Below, in pieces: positions 1 to 6,986 of a DNA stretch of 32,302 nucleotides (position 1 is the stretch's first letter; each line of letters begins with the position of its first letter). Location: NCBI GenBank assembly GCA_947451445.1, contig CANFZJ010000001.1, positions 1 to 32,302 of the forward strand, read 5' to 3'. Position numbers and translations under genes: made by a program. A model generated the notes under the pieces. That model did no database searches. It saw only the letters and a program-made list of their open reading frames with translations, and was not told the DNA's origin. The stretch is from Comamonadaceae bacterium (GTDB lineage Bacteria; Pseudomonadota; Gammaproteobacteria; Burkholderiales; Burkholderiaceae_C).

Positions 1-1394
1 CGCAGCAGGTCCAGCCGGGTGGCGTCGCCGTAGAACACGCGAAAGCCGAACTGGCGGATCGTCTCCACCATCTCGGCGTCGTGGTCCAGCACGGTGGCGC
101 CCAGGCCCTGGGCCAGCAGCAGGCGGCCCACGATCTGCCCGTAGCGGCCAAACCCGGCGATGATGATGGGCGCCTCCTGCTGCTCGGCCAGCTCGTCCAG
201 CTGCGGGCCGCTGCAGTGGGCGTAGCGGGGCAGCAGCAGTTTGTCCACTGCCAGCAGCAACAGCGGGCTGAGCAGCATCGACACGGCCACCGCGCCGATC
301 AGCAGCGAGGCGGTTTGCGTGTCAAACACCTGGGCCGCCGCCGCCGTCTGGAACACCACGAACGCAAACTCACCGCCCTGCGCCAGCAGCACGCAGAACA
401 CCGGCCGCTCCTGGAACGGCACGTCCATGCACCGGGCGATGGCGTAGATCAGCGCCAGCTTGGCCAGCAAAAAGCCCAGCACGATGGCGGCCATCAACCC
501 CGGAGCCCGCGCCAGCACGCCAAAGTCCACGCCCATGCCCACGGCGATGAAGAACAGCCCCAGCAGCAGGCCCTTGAACGGCGCGATGTCGGTCTCCAGC
601 TCGCGCCGGTACTCGCTTTCGGCCAGCAGCACCCCGGCCAAAAAGGCCCCCAGCGCCATCGACAAGCCCACCGACAGCATCAGCGACGCAATGCCCACCA
701 CCAGCAGCAGCGAGGCGGCGGTGAAGATCTCGGGCGTCTTGCTGCGCGCAATCCAGCGGAACAGCGGACGCAGCAGCAGCCGCCCCCCCAGCACAATGCC
801 CGCGATGACTGCTATGGTTTTAAGAGCTGCTAGCGCAGGTGATGTATGCGCTAGAGCATTATTTTCTTCAGAAACTATGCCCAGCAGCGGCAGCAGCGCC
901 AGGATGGGGATGGCTGCCACGTCCTGGAACAGCAGGATGGAAAACCCGGCCTGCCCGCTGCGCGTGGGCAGCAGGTTGCGTTCGTCCATCACCTGCATGG
1001 CAATCGCGGTGCTGGACAAGGCCAGCCCCAGTGCCGCTGCCAGCGCCACCCGCCAGGGCACGCCCGCCGCCATGCCACCCAGCAGAAGCACCGCCGCGCA
1101 GCCCAGCACCTGGGCCGCGCCCCAGCCAAAGATGGGGCGGCGCAGGCTCCACAGGCGCTGGGGTTCCAGCTCCAGGCCAATCAAAAACAGCATCAGCACT
1201 ACGCCGAATTCGGCAAAGTGCAGGATGTCTTGCACCTCGGTCACCAGCCCCAGGCCCCACGGGCCGATGGCAATGCCCGCCGCCAGGTAGCCGATGATGG
1301 AGCCCAGGCCCAGCGCCTTGCTCAGGGGCACCGCGATGACGGCGGCGCTCAGGTAAATAAAGCTGTTAATCAGCCAGGAGGGTGCGTGTTCCAT
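1..1394 (-). CDS. kefC: Glutathione-regulated K+/H+ antiporter KefB/KefC family (partial, C-terminus beyond window)
   Basis: The frame reads without a stop from the ATG at 1392-1394 to the window edge (464 codons visible). It encodes a CPA2-type monovalent cation:proton antiporter of the inner membrane that exports K+ in exchange for H+ and is gated by glutathione and its adducts. Visible are about a dozen hydrophobic helices, the segments GLVTEVQDILHFAEFGVVL and LFLIGLELEP near the N-terminus, the family signature MALGAFLAGVLLAESEYR, then GLLLGLFFIAVGM, and finally the start of the cytosolic Rossmann KTN/TrkA-N domain (IIIAGFGRYGQIVGRLLLAQG). The RCK tail is outside the window. It starts 7 bp after the stop of kefF, so the two are one operon. 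Oddity: a loop of roughly 20 residues (around codons 176-196) is encoded by a copy of a dispersed palindromic repeat (811-870). KefB and KefC cannot be told apart here; the KefF partner favours KefC. Confidence 0.93.
   Translation of the reverse strand, partial: MEHAPSWLINSFIYLSAAVIAVPLSKALGLGSIIGYLAAGIAIGPWGLGLVTEVQDILHFAEFGVVLMLFLIGLELEPQRLWSLRRPIFGWGAAQVLGCAAVLLLGGMAAGVPWRVALAAALGLALSSTAIAMQVMDERNLLPTRSGQAGFSILLFQDVAAIPILALLPLLGIVSEENNALAHTSPALAALKTIAVIAGIVLGGRLLLRPLFRWIARSKTPEIFTAASLLLVVGIASLMLSVGLSMALGAFLAGVLLAESEYRRELETDIAPFKGLLLGLFFIAVGMGVDFGVLARAPGLMAAIVLGFLLAKLALIYAIARCMDVPFQERPVFCVLLAQGGEFAFVVFQTAAAAQVFDTQTASLLIGAVAVSMLLSPLLLLAVDKLLLPRYAHCSGPQLDELAEQQEAPIIIAGFGRYGQIVGRLLLAQGLGATVLDHDAEMVETIRQFGFRVFYGDATRLDLL
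811..870. repeat. TAGCGC/GCTATT short palindromic repeat, copy within kefC
   Basis: Stem halves CTAGCGCA (830-837) and TGCGCTAG (847-854) enclose a 9-nt loop, with weaker A/T-rich GCTAT-like arms outside. The same design occurs at 3403, 16983, 23408 and 28190 between genes. Here it lies inside kefC and stays in frame, encoding the loop that reads NNALAHTSPALAALK. Confidence 0.7.
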
Positions 1395-1401
1395 GGGGGC
1401 T

Positions 1402-2028
1402 TCAGGTCGTTAGCCATTGGGGGTAGGTTTGCAGCCGCTGGCGGAACAGGTCTATGTGCGCCAGCACCTCGTCTTTGCCCGCGCTGTGCGCGCCGTGCAG
1501 CACCAGCGGCGGCACAAAGCGCATGCCGCACAGTGCAGCGGTTTGTGCATATGGCGGCAAAAACGCCTCGAACGGGTAGCGGTTGTAGCTGTCCTGCTGG
1601 TACGACTCCTGCGGCCCGGCGGTGGTCAGCACCAGCCACAGCGCCTTGCCGCGCAGGGCGGTACCGGGCGCGCCGGTGGGTGCGGCTTCGTCGGTTTGTG
1701 CCGACACCGCACCAAATGCCCAGCCGTAGGTCAGCACCTCGTCCAGCCACAGCTTTTGCAGGGCGGGCATCGAATACCACTGCACCGGGTGCAGCAGCAC
1801 CAGCACGTCTGCCGCCTCCATGCGCGCCTGCTCTGCGGCCACGTCGATGTGGTAGTCGGGGTAGTTGGCGTACAGGTCCTGGATGTCGATGTGCGGGCCA
1901 TCGCCGCCAGAGGGCAGGGCGCGTGCGGCGTCCAGCAGGCGGCGGTTGACGCGGGATGCACGCCAGTCCGGGTGCGCGGCCAGCAGGTAAATGCGGGGCG
2001 GGGTGGGTTTAGGGGGTGTGTCGGGCAT
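1402..2028 (-). CDS. kefF: KefF-like flavodoxin-fold NAD(P)H:quinone oxidoreductase
   Basis: A 208-residue Flavodoxin_2 family protein. KefF proteins are soluble FMN quinone reductases that bind KefC on the cytoplasmic face and activate K+ efflux during electrophile stress. The match rests on the N-terminal YLLAAHPDWRASRVNRRLL (flavin phosphate-binding region) and the signature VLVLLHPVQWYSMPALQKLW followed by DEVLTYGWAFG, which mirrors the HPLYWYS...KLWIDKV..GWAYG stretch of enterobacterial KefF. It is somewhat longer than E. coli KefF (about 176 residues), with a Pro-rich N-terminal extension and an insertion around residues 98-108. It is followed 7 bp later by kefC, the usual order. No clear Shine-Dalgarno precedes the ATG, so a slightly later start cannot be excluded. 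Its promoter must lie in the 51-bp gap shared with the divergent parA-like gene. Confidence 0.88.
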   Translation of the reverse strand: MPDTPPKPTPPRIYLLAAHPDWRASRVNRRLLDAARALPSGGDGPHIDIQDLYANYPDYHIDVAAEQARMEAADVLVLLHPVQWYSMPALQKLWLDEVLTYGWAFGAVSAQTDEAAPTGAPGTALRGKALWLVLTTAGPQESYQQDSYNRYPFEAFLPPYAQTAALCGMRFVPPLVLHGAHSAGKDEVLAHIDLFRQRLQTYPQWLTT

Positions 2029-2079
2029 GTCGGTAACATAGCAAAGTTCTAGCCCGCTTCCATTTTTCAGGAGTTACCC

Positions 2080-2706
2080 ATGCCCATCGTCGTCGTAGCC
2101 AGCCCCAAAGGTGGCGTCGGAAAGTCCACCGTGGCCACCCAAATCGCGGGCTACTACGCTGCCCTTGGCCACAGCGTGCTGCTGGGCGACGCGGACCCGC
2201 AGCAGTCGTCGCGCCTGTGGCTCAGCCTGCGCCCGGACACGGCGGCACCCATCACCCCCTGGGAGGTGGACCCGGACGCAGTAGGCAAGCCACCCCGGCA
2301 AGGCAAGGGCGAGCAGTACGTGGTGCTGGACACCCCTGGCGGCCTGGACGGCCAGCGCTTCAAAGAGGTGATGAAGCTGGCCGACAAAATCGTCGTGCCG
2401 CTGCAGCCCAGCGTGTTCGACATCTTCGCCACCCGTAAATTCTTGGACCGCCTGGCCGTACACCGCCGCATCGACAAGATGCAGGTCGGCCTGGTGGGCA
2501 TGCGGGTGGACGAACGCACCGTCTCTGCCGACCGCCTGCGCGAATACCTGGATGGGCTGGAGGTGCCGGTGCTGACCAACCTGCGCGACACGCAAAACTA
2601 CGTCTACCTGGCGGCCGGCGGACTGAGCCTGTTCGACGTGGCACCCAGCCGGGTGGAGAAGGACCTGGAGCAGTGGCAGCCGCTGGGGGCTTGGCTGGAC
2701 GCGTGA
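2080..2706 (+). CDS. Orphan ParA/MinD-family ATPase
   Basis: A 208-residue P-loop ATPase of the ParA type. The deviant Walker A KGGVGKST lies at residues 10-17, the A' region as LGDADPQQSSRLW (about 32-44), and the Walker B-like VVLDTPGG near residue 85. There is no N-terminal DNA-binding extension, so it belongs to the short, Soj-like class. AGGAG 8 bp upstream of the ATG supports the start. No parB or parS-like gene is adjacent, and the neighbours are kefF (divergent) and a repeat element. It could position a non-plasmid cargo or be a remnant of a mobile replicon; the cargo cannot be told from sequence. A 39-bp stretch (2176-2214) recurs with 35 identities at 27162-27200. Confidence 0.88.
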   Translation: MPIVVVASPKGGVGKSTVATQIAGYYAALGHSVLLGDADPQQSSRLWLSLRPDTAAPITPWEVDPDAVGKPPRQGKGEQYVVLDTPGGLDGQRFKEVMKLADKIVVPLQPSVFDIFATRKFLDRLAVHRRIDKMQVGLVGMRVDERTVSADRLREYLDGLEVPVLTNLRDTQNYVYLAAGGLSLFDVAPSRVEKDLEQWQPLGAWLDA

Positions 2707-2728
2707 GGCCATCGGCTCGCCTAGCAGC

Positions 2729-2840
2729 CTAGCAGCCTGTCGGACTTTCGGCATCGAAGCGAAATTCGGCCTCAGCGAAGACGGCAAAAAATGGACCGCT
2801 GCGGTCGGATTGCAGCCGATGTACCGAAAGTCCGACAGGC
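2729..2840. repeat. Small terminal-inverted-repeat element, copy 1 (MITE/REP-like)
   Basis: Terminal arms GCCTGTCGGACTTTCGG (2735-2751) and its exact reverse complement (2824-2840) enclose 72 bp. On the left the arm extends to 2729, matching the 23-bp arm of copy 2, but the right end has lost the last bases, and CTAGCAGC is tandemly repeated at the left edge (2721-2736). The interior holds a further hairpin (GACCGC tgc GGTC, around 2793-2806). Copy 2 is at 23448-23615. No reading frame is apparent. It could be a MITE mobilised in trans, a REP/BIME-type element, or a structured RNA; the mode of spread is unknown. Confidence 0.75.
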
Positions 2841-2874
2841 ATGCATCCATTGCGGCTTGCCGTTCACCCAGCGT

Positions 2875-2914
2875 AAAAACCCCTGCAAAGCCTTGCGGCC
2901 TTGCAGGGGTTTTT
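2875..2914. terminator. Bidirectional rho-independent terminator downstream of BON gene copy 1
   Basis: Symmetrical hairpin: a run of A, then CCCCTGCAA, an inner GCC/GGC stem, TTGCAGGGG and a run of T. It has the required oligo-U tract in both directions and sits 18 bp beyond the stop of the minus-strand BON gene. Confidence 0.85.
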
Positions 2915-2932
2915 GTTCAACGGACTGGAAAA

Positions 2933-3241
2933 TCAGTCGTTGGTGTCGGTGGAGAAGGTGCGCACGGTGCTGTACGCATTGGCCACGCCCGACACCTTGC
3001 TGGCGACGAAGCGGGCTTTGGCTTCTTCTTGCGGGCCTTGTGCCCAGCCGTGCAGGGTGATCGAACCGTTGTGGGCCGTGACCGTCAGGTCCTTGGCGTC
3101 GCTGCCCAGGGTGGTGTTCAGGGCGGACTGCACCGAACCGGCCAGATCGGCGTCGTTGGTAGCAGCGTGGGCGGGCAAGAAGGCACCGGCGGACAGGGCG
3201 AGCAGTGCGGTAGCGGCGATGCGGGTGATGGAGCGTGTCAT
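2933..3241 (-). CDS. Secreted BON-domain protein, copy 1
   Basis: A 102-residue periplasmic protein with a Sec signal peptide (MTRS start, hydrophobic core AATALLALSAGAFL, cleavage after AHA at residue 26) and one BON domain (about residues 32-97: SVQSALNTTLG, DLTVTAHNGSITLHGWAQGP, VSGVANAYSTVRTF). BON domains (as in OsmY) bind phospholipid surfaces and support envelope integrity under stress. The start at 3241 is chosen because it gives the signal peptide and has AAGGA 8 nt upstream; an in-frame upstream extension has neither. A CACCAA-CA-TTGGTG palindrome lies just upstream. The encoded protein is identical to that of 22956-23264, all five nucleotide differences in the gene being synonymous. 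A symmetrical terminator follows. Confidence 0.92.
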   Translation of the reverse strand: MTRSITRIAATALLALSAGAFLPAHAATNDADLAGSVQSALNTTLGSDAKDLTVTAHNGSITLHGWAQGPQEEAKARFVASKVSGVANAYSTVRTFSTDTND

Positions 3242-3263
3242 GGGGAGTCCTTTGGGGTGGTTA

Positions 3264-3277
3264 CACCAACATTGGTG
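3264..3277. promoter_or_regulatory. Palindrome upstream of BON gene copy 1
   Basis: CACCAA-CA-TTGGTG, a perfect 6-2-6 inverted repeat 22 nt upstream of the BON start codon. It is unchanged in the second copy (23287-23300), in keeping with an operator or 5'-UTR hairpin; its function is not known. Confidence 0.45.
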
Positions 3278-3402
3278 CAATTGTTTGGGTGAGGTGATCT
3301 TCCCAAGCCCCGGCCTCCCCCGTGTTGCACGCCCCGTGCGTCCATGTTGCAGATGCAATACGGACTGCAACTCCGGTGGTTTTGTTTTTTAAGCCAAATA
3401 GG

Positions 3403-3449
3403 CCGCTAGCGCATATTCCACCTGCGCTAGTAGCTATTAATTAAATAGC
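3403..3449. repeat. TAGCGC/GCTATT short palindromic repeat, copy 2
   Basis: First stem CTAGCGCA (3406-3413) / TGCGCTAG (3423-3430), second stem GCTATT (3433-3438) / AATAGC (3444-3449). It ends 1 bp from the stop codon of the minus-strand sigma-54 activator gene and may act as its transcript end. Confidence 0.75.
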
Positions 3450-3450
3450 A

Positions 3451-5244
3451 TCAAACCAGCTGGTGTTTTTTGGCCCGGTAGGCCAGCTTGGCGCGACTCG
3501 TGTTCAGCAGCCGGGCGGCCTGCGACAGGTTGCCACGGGACGCCGCAATGGCCTGGCGCAGCATGTCACGCTCGGTGGTCTCCAGTGACGGGGTTGCCAC
3601 GCTGGGGACGGGCGCGGCGGCGCTGGCCATGCTGGAACTGGCCAGGTTCAGCGTGCCAGAGTCGGTTTGCAAGTGCAGCGTCATGACATCTTTGCGCAAG
3701 GTTTCGCCGCTGGTGAACAGGTGGTGCACGTCGATCAAGCCATCGGCATCGGCCATGATGACGGCGCGCTCGATCAGGTTTTGCAGCTCGCGGATATTGC
3801 CCGGAAAGTCGTAGTTCAGCAGGGCGCGCACGGCTGTCTGCGCAAAGCCCCGGATGTCGCAGCCGTGCTTGCGCCGGTAGTGGTTCAAAAAGTGGTTCAT
3901 CAGCAGCGGAATGTCATCGCGCCGCTCGCGCAGGGGCGGCAAGTGGATGGGGAACACGTTGAGCCGAAAGAACAGGTCTTCGCGAAATGTCCCGTTGCGC
4001 ACGGCCTGGCGCAGGGCCTCGTTGGTTGCCGCCACCAGCCGCACATCGACCGAAATACTGCGCGTGCCGCCCACGCGCTCCACTTCACCCTCTTGCAACG
4101 CCCGCAGCAGCTTGCCTTGGGCGACAAAACTAAGCGTGCCGATTTCGTCCAGAAACAAGGTGCCCCCGCTGGCCCGTTCAAAGCGGCCAGGGCGCGACTG
4201 GCTGGCCCCGGTATAGGCCCCGCGCTCTACGCCAAACAGCTCGGATTCGATCAGCGTTTCAGGGATGGCCGCACAGTTGACGGCAATGAACGGCTGGTCC
4301 TTGCGCGGGCTGATTTTGTGCAGCATGCTGGCAAACTTTTCTTTGCCCACGCCCGACTCGCCGGTAAACAGCACGGTCGCCGTGGTGCGCGCCACCCGGC
4401 TGAGTTGGTGGCATGCGGCGTTGAATGCCGACGACGCGCCCACCATTGCATCGCTGGCCGTGGCGTCGGTGGCGGGCAAGTCGGCGGGCGCGGGACGGTC
4501 GTAGGCGGCCGTATCGACAAATTCGTGGACGTTGAGATAGCGCATGTCTTCCGTTATGTCGTCCCACTGGTGGGCCGACTTGCCCTGCACCCGGCAATGC
4601 GCGTCGCCCATGGAGCGGCACTCGACTTCACGGAACACCACTAGGCTGCCAAACAAGCTGCTGACGTAGCCCGTGGCATAGCCCACCTGCATCCAGCAGG
4701 CGGGCGAACCACCAATGCCGTAGGCGGCGATGTGCTCGTCGTCCTCGCTGGCGTTGTGCCAGATGAACTCGCCCTCGTAGCTGCCGGTGCTGGCGTCGTA
4801 GGCCGCATGCACCAGCTCTACCTTCACCATGCCTTCCAGCGCGTGCAGCCGGGTGCCGGCAATGGCGGCAGCCAGGGGGTCGGCGTCGGGCCACTGTTTA
4901 CGCACCAGCTGGGCGTCGCGCGCGCCACTGACGTAACCGGCCCGGGTGAACAGGCCACGGGCCTGCTTCAACCCCAGGCTGTCCACCATCTCGCGCCGCA
5001 GCGAGCCCAGGGCTTCGGTGTGCAACAGCACCATGCGCTGGTCTTGCAGCCAGATGCGGCCATCGCCGGGCGAGAAAAACAGACATTCGCCGATGTCGGC
5101 AATGTTGGGGTGGGCGTCATCGCCAATGTGCGTACCGGCAAAGCCGCCCAAGGCCTTGTTGACGGAGCTGCTGTCGAAGTTGCTCAACACCGTACCCGTG
5201 GCGCGGGCCACGTCGGCCAAGGAAATACGGGAGGTTTTTTTCAT
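3451..5244 (-). CDS. XylR/DmpR-type sigma-54-dependent transcriptional activator
   Basis: A 597-residue one-component enhancer-binding protein. The N-terminal XylR_N/V4R effector region covers about residues 15-215 and includes the hallmark CWMQVGYATGYVSSLFG (183-199) followed by FREVECRSMGDAHC. The AAA+ domain has Walker A GESGVGKE (295-302), the sigma-54 contact loop as GAYTGA (about 342-347, F replaced by Y), and Walker B GGTLFLDEIG (about 359-368). A Fis-type helix-turn-helix closes the protein (about 555-595, NLSQAARLLNTSRAKLAYRAKKH). In this subclass an aromatic effector bound to V4R relieves repression of the ATPase, which then opens sigma-54 promoters. It is divergent from the benzaldehyde dehydrogenase operon, whose upstream region holds a -24/-12 promoter and a distal palindrome, so it is the likely activator. 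AreR of Acinetobacter and XylR are the closest functional models I can name. No strong Shine-Dalgarno precedes the ATG. Confidence 0.93.
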   Translation of the reverse strand: MKKTSRISLADVARATGTVLSNFDSSSVNKALGGFAGTHIGDDAHPNIADIGECLFFSPGDGRIWLQDQRMVLLHTEALGSLRREMVDSLGLKQARGLFTRAGYVSGARDAQLVRKQWPDADPLAAAIAGTRLHALEGMVKVELVHAAYDASTGSYEGEFIWHNASEDDEHIAAYGIGGSPACWMQVGYATGYVSSLFGSLVVFREVECRSMGDAHCRVQGKSAHQWDDITEDMRYLNVHEFVDTAAYDRPAPADLPATDATASDAMVGASSAFNAACHQLSRVARTTATVLFTGESGVGKEKFASMLHKISPRKDQPFIAVNCAAIPETLIESELFGVERGAYTGASQSRPGRFERASGGTLFLDEIGTLSFVAQGKLLRALQEGEVERVGGTRSISVDVRLVAATNEALRQAVRNGTFREDLFFRLNVFPIHLPPLRERRDDIPLLMNHFLNHYRRKHGCDIRGFAQTAVRALLNYDFPGNIRELQNLIERAVIMADADGLIDVHHLFTSGETLRKDVMTLHLQTDSGTLNLASSSMASAAAPVPSVATPSLETTERDMLRQAIAASRGNLSQAARLLNTSRAKLAYRAKKHQLV

Positions 5245-5312
5245 TGCATCAAATGGTTAATTTAAGTTACCAAATATAACCATATGATTAAAAAACAGAC
5301 CCGGGATTTCCC

Positions 5313-5331
5313 TTTGTTGCAGCGCAACAAA
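5313..5331. promoter_or_regulatory. Candidate enhancer (UAS) for the sigma-54 activator
   Basis: Perfect inverted repeat TTTGTTGC-AGC-GCAACAAA centred at 5322, about 115 bp upstream of the predicted start of transcription, a normal distance for an enhancer-binding protein. It lies in the gap between the activator gene and the operon it probably controls. Confidence 0.6.
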
Positions 5332-5365
5332 CACGCCTAGGGTATCTCCTTAGCTGCCCAATGAA

Positions 5366-5387
5366 AACACCCGTCTGGCCGGGTGTT
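5366..5387. promoter_or_regulatory. Inverted repeat between enhancer and promoter
   Basis: AACACCCG (5366-5373), a 6-nt loop, CGGGTGTT (5380-5387). It ends 22 bp before the -24 element. It might be a second protein-binding site or a terminator stem without a U tract; I cannot decide. Confidence 0.4.
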
Positions 5388-5409
5388 CTGCGCGCTTGTC
5401 CGGTCGGGC

Positions 5410-5425
5410 TGGTCCATGCATTGCG
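5410..5425 (+). promoter_or_regulatory. Sigma-54 (-24/-12) promoter for the aromatic operon
   Basis: TGGTCCATGCATTGCG fits the consensus TGGCACG-N4-TTGCW, with GG at 5411-5412 and GC at 5423-5424 in the invariant 10-bp spacing. Transcription would start near 5436, about 75 nt before the dehydrogenase ATG. The divergent XylR-type activator and the palindrome at 5313 support the call. Confidence 0.65.
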
Positions 5426-5472
5426 ATACAGAGCCGTAGTGCAAAGAAATGTACCAACCCGATAAACAACTT

Positions 5473-5490
5473 AGGACTTGCGCAAGTCCT
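5473..5490. promoter_or_regulatory. 18-bp perfect palindrome in the operon leader
   Basis: AGGACTTGCGCAAGTCCT, uninterrupted dyad, located between the predicted transcription start and the ribosome-binding site of the first gene. It could be an operator for a second regulator (the AraC protein at 18261 is in the same region, though AraC sites are usually direct repeats) or a stabilising 5' hairpin. Confidence 0.5.
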
Positions 5491-5511
5491 GCAACTGAAA
5501 GGATGTGTGCC

Positions 5512-6969
5512 ATGGGCGCAGCAGATACGACGAGCGGATTTTTTAACTTTGCGGGCCTCAAGCAAGCCGCGTTGGGCGGCGGCCTGCGCGACGTGGTGGA
5601 GCCCGCCACAGGCCAGGTTTTGTGCAGCGTAGGCATTGCCAGCGCCGCCGACATGAACACCGCATGCGAAGCCTCGGCCGCCGCACAAAAGAGCTGGGCC
5701 GCCGTGCCGCCGCGTGAAAAAGCCGCCATTTTGCGCCGTGCAGGCGCATTGTTCGAGCAGCATTTTGACGAACTGGCCCTGTATGTTGCCCGCGAAACCG
5801 GCGGCATCCTGGGCAAAGGCCAGCATGAAATCCGCGAAGCCGCCCTGATTTGCCAACTGGCCGCCAGCCTGCCCTTGCAGTCACAAGGCCATGTACTGCC
5901 CAGCACGCCAGGCCGTACCAGCTTTGCCCGCCGCGTGCCGCATGGCGTGGTGGGGGTGATCTCGCCCTTCAATTTCCCCATGATCCTGACTCTGCGGGCC
6001 GTAGCCCCGGCACTGGCTGCGGGCAACGGGGTGGTCATCAAACCGGACACCCGCACCCCCGTGTCCGGCGGGTTGATGATCGCCCGCATCTTTGCCGAGG
6101 CCGGTTTGCCCGCAGGCCTGTTGCACGTCTTGCCCGGCGACGCCGAAGCCGGTGAAGCCCTGGTCGTGCATTCCAAAGTGCCCATGATTGCCTTCACCGG
6201 CTCCCCCGCCGTGGGCCGCCGCATTGGCGAGCTGGCCGGTCGCCATTTGAAAAAGGTGTCGCTAGAGCTGGGTGGCACCAATTCGCTGATCATTCTGGAC
6301 GACGCCGATCTGGACGTGGCCGCCAGCAACGCCGCCTGGGGTGCCTACTTCCACCAAGGCCAGATCTGCATGGCCGCCAACCGCATCCTGGTGCACACCA
6401 GCATGGTGGCAGAGTTCACCAAACGCCTGGTCGCCAAGGCCGTCCACCTGCCCATGGGCAACGGTGCCAGCGGCCAGGTGGCCCTGGGCCCGCTGATCGA
6501 CGCCAAGCAACGCGACCGCGTCCACGCCCTGGTGCAAGACAGCATCCAAGGCGGAGCCAAGCTGGAGGCAGGAGGCAGCTACGACGGCCTGTTCTACAAG
6601 CCCACGGTGCTGAGTGGCGTTGAGCCCGGCATGCGGGTGTTTGACGAGGAAACCTTTGGCCCCGTCGCCAACATCATCAGCTACCAAACCGACGACGAGG
6701 CCATCGCCCTGGCCAACAACAACGTGGGCAGCCTGTCCTCGGCGGTGATCTCCAAGTCGGTCGGCCGTGCGATGGCTGTGGGCCAACAGCTCAAGTCCGG
6801 CATGGTCCACATCAACGACCAGACGGTTAACGACGACTGCGTCAACCCCTTCGGCGGCCCCGGCATTGCGGGCAATGGCACCAGCGTGGGCGGCCCGGCT
6901 GATTTGGAGGAATACACCATGTGGCAGTGGGTCACGGTCAAAAACGAAGCCCCTACCTATCCGTTTTAA
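5512..6969 (+). CDS. XylC-like aromatic (benzaldehyde) dehydrogenase
   Basis: A 485-residue NAD(P)+-dependent aldehyde dehydrogenase that would oxidise an aromatic or hydrophobic aldehyde to the acid in the cytoplasm. Seen: GVVGVISPFNFPM (cofactor-domain entry), the ELGGTN motif with general base Glu252, the nucleophile Cys286 in FHQGQICMAANR, and EETFGPVANI. The QGQICMAA context, GMVHINDQTVN and the C-terminal YPF match benzaldehyde dehydrogenase XylC of the TOL pathway as I remember it. The start at 5512 is preferred because AAAGGA lies 8 nt upstream; an in-frame ATG at 5503 overlaps that site and one at 5449 has none. It is first in the operon, behind a sigma-54 promoter, with 17 bp to the next gene. 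The exact substrate (benzaldehyde, substituted benzaldehyde or a terpenoid aldehyde) is not decided by sequence. Confidence 0.9.
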   Translation: MGAADTTSGFFNFAGLKQAALGGGLRDVVEPATGQVLCSVGIASAADMNTACEASAAAQKSWAAVPPREKAAILRRAGALFEQHFDELALYVARETGGILGKGQHEIREAALICQLAASLPLQSQGHVLPSTPGRTSFARRVPHGVVGVISPFNFPMILTLRAVAPALAAGNGVVIKPDTRTPVSGGLMIARIFAEAGLPAGLLHVLPGDAEAGEALVVHSKVPMIAFTGSPAVGRRIGELAGRHLKKVSLELGGTNSLIILDDADLDVAASNAAWGAYFHQGQICMAANRILVHTSMVAEFTKRLVAKAVHLPMGNGASGQVALGPLIDAKQRDRVHALVQDSIQGGAKLEAGGSYDGLFYKPTVLSGVEPGMRVFDEETFGPVANIISYQTDDEAIALANNNVGSLSSAVISKSVGRAMAVGQQLKSGMVHINDQTVNDDCVNPFGGPGIAGNGTSVGGPADLEEYTMWQWVTVKNEAPTYPF

Positions 6970-6986
6970 GTTTGAAGGAGAACACC

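Larger units (their letters stand above)
2872..3370. repeat. Left copy of 0.5-kb direct repeat carrying terminator, BON gene and promoter region
   Basis: This segment recurs in the same orientation at 22894-23394. By eye I count about 9 substitutions and 2 single-base indels over about 500 bp (about 98% identity). It begins just before the terminator and ends about 130 bp upstream of the BON start codon, where the sequences abruptly diverge. Each copy is followed on the same side by a TAGCGC/GCTATT palindrome. Confidence 0.93.

Noticed and set aside
2080..2706. parA as evidence of a plasmid backbone or replication origin
   Set aside because: There is no parB, parS-like repeat, rep gene or iteron in the window, and the flanking kef genes look chromosomal.
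4218..4235. GAYTGA in place of GAFTGA in the sigma-54 activator as a possible loss of function
   Set aside because: An aromatic Tyr at this position is a conservative change found in working activators, and all other AAA+ motifs are intact.
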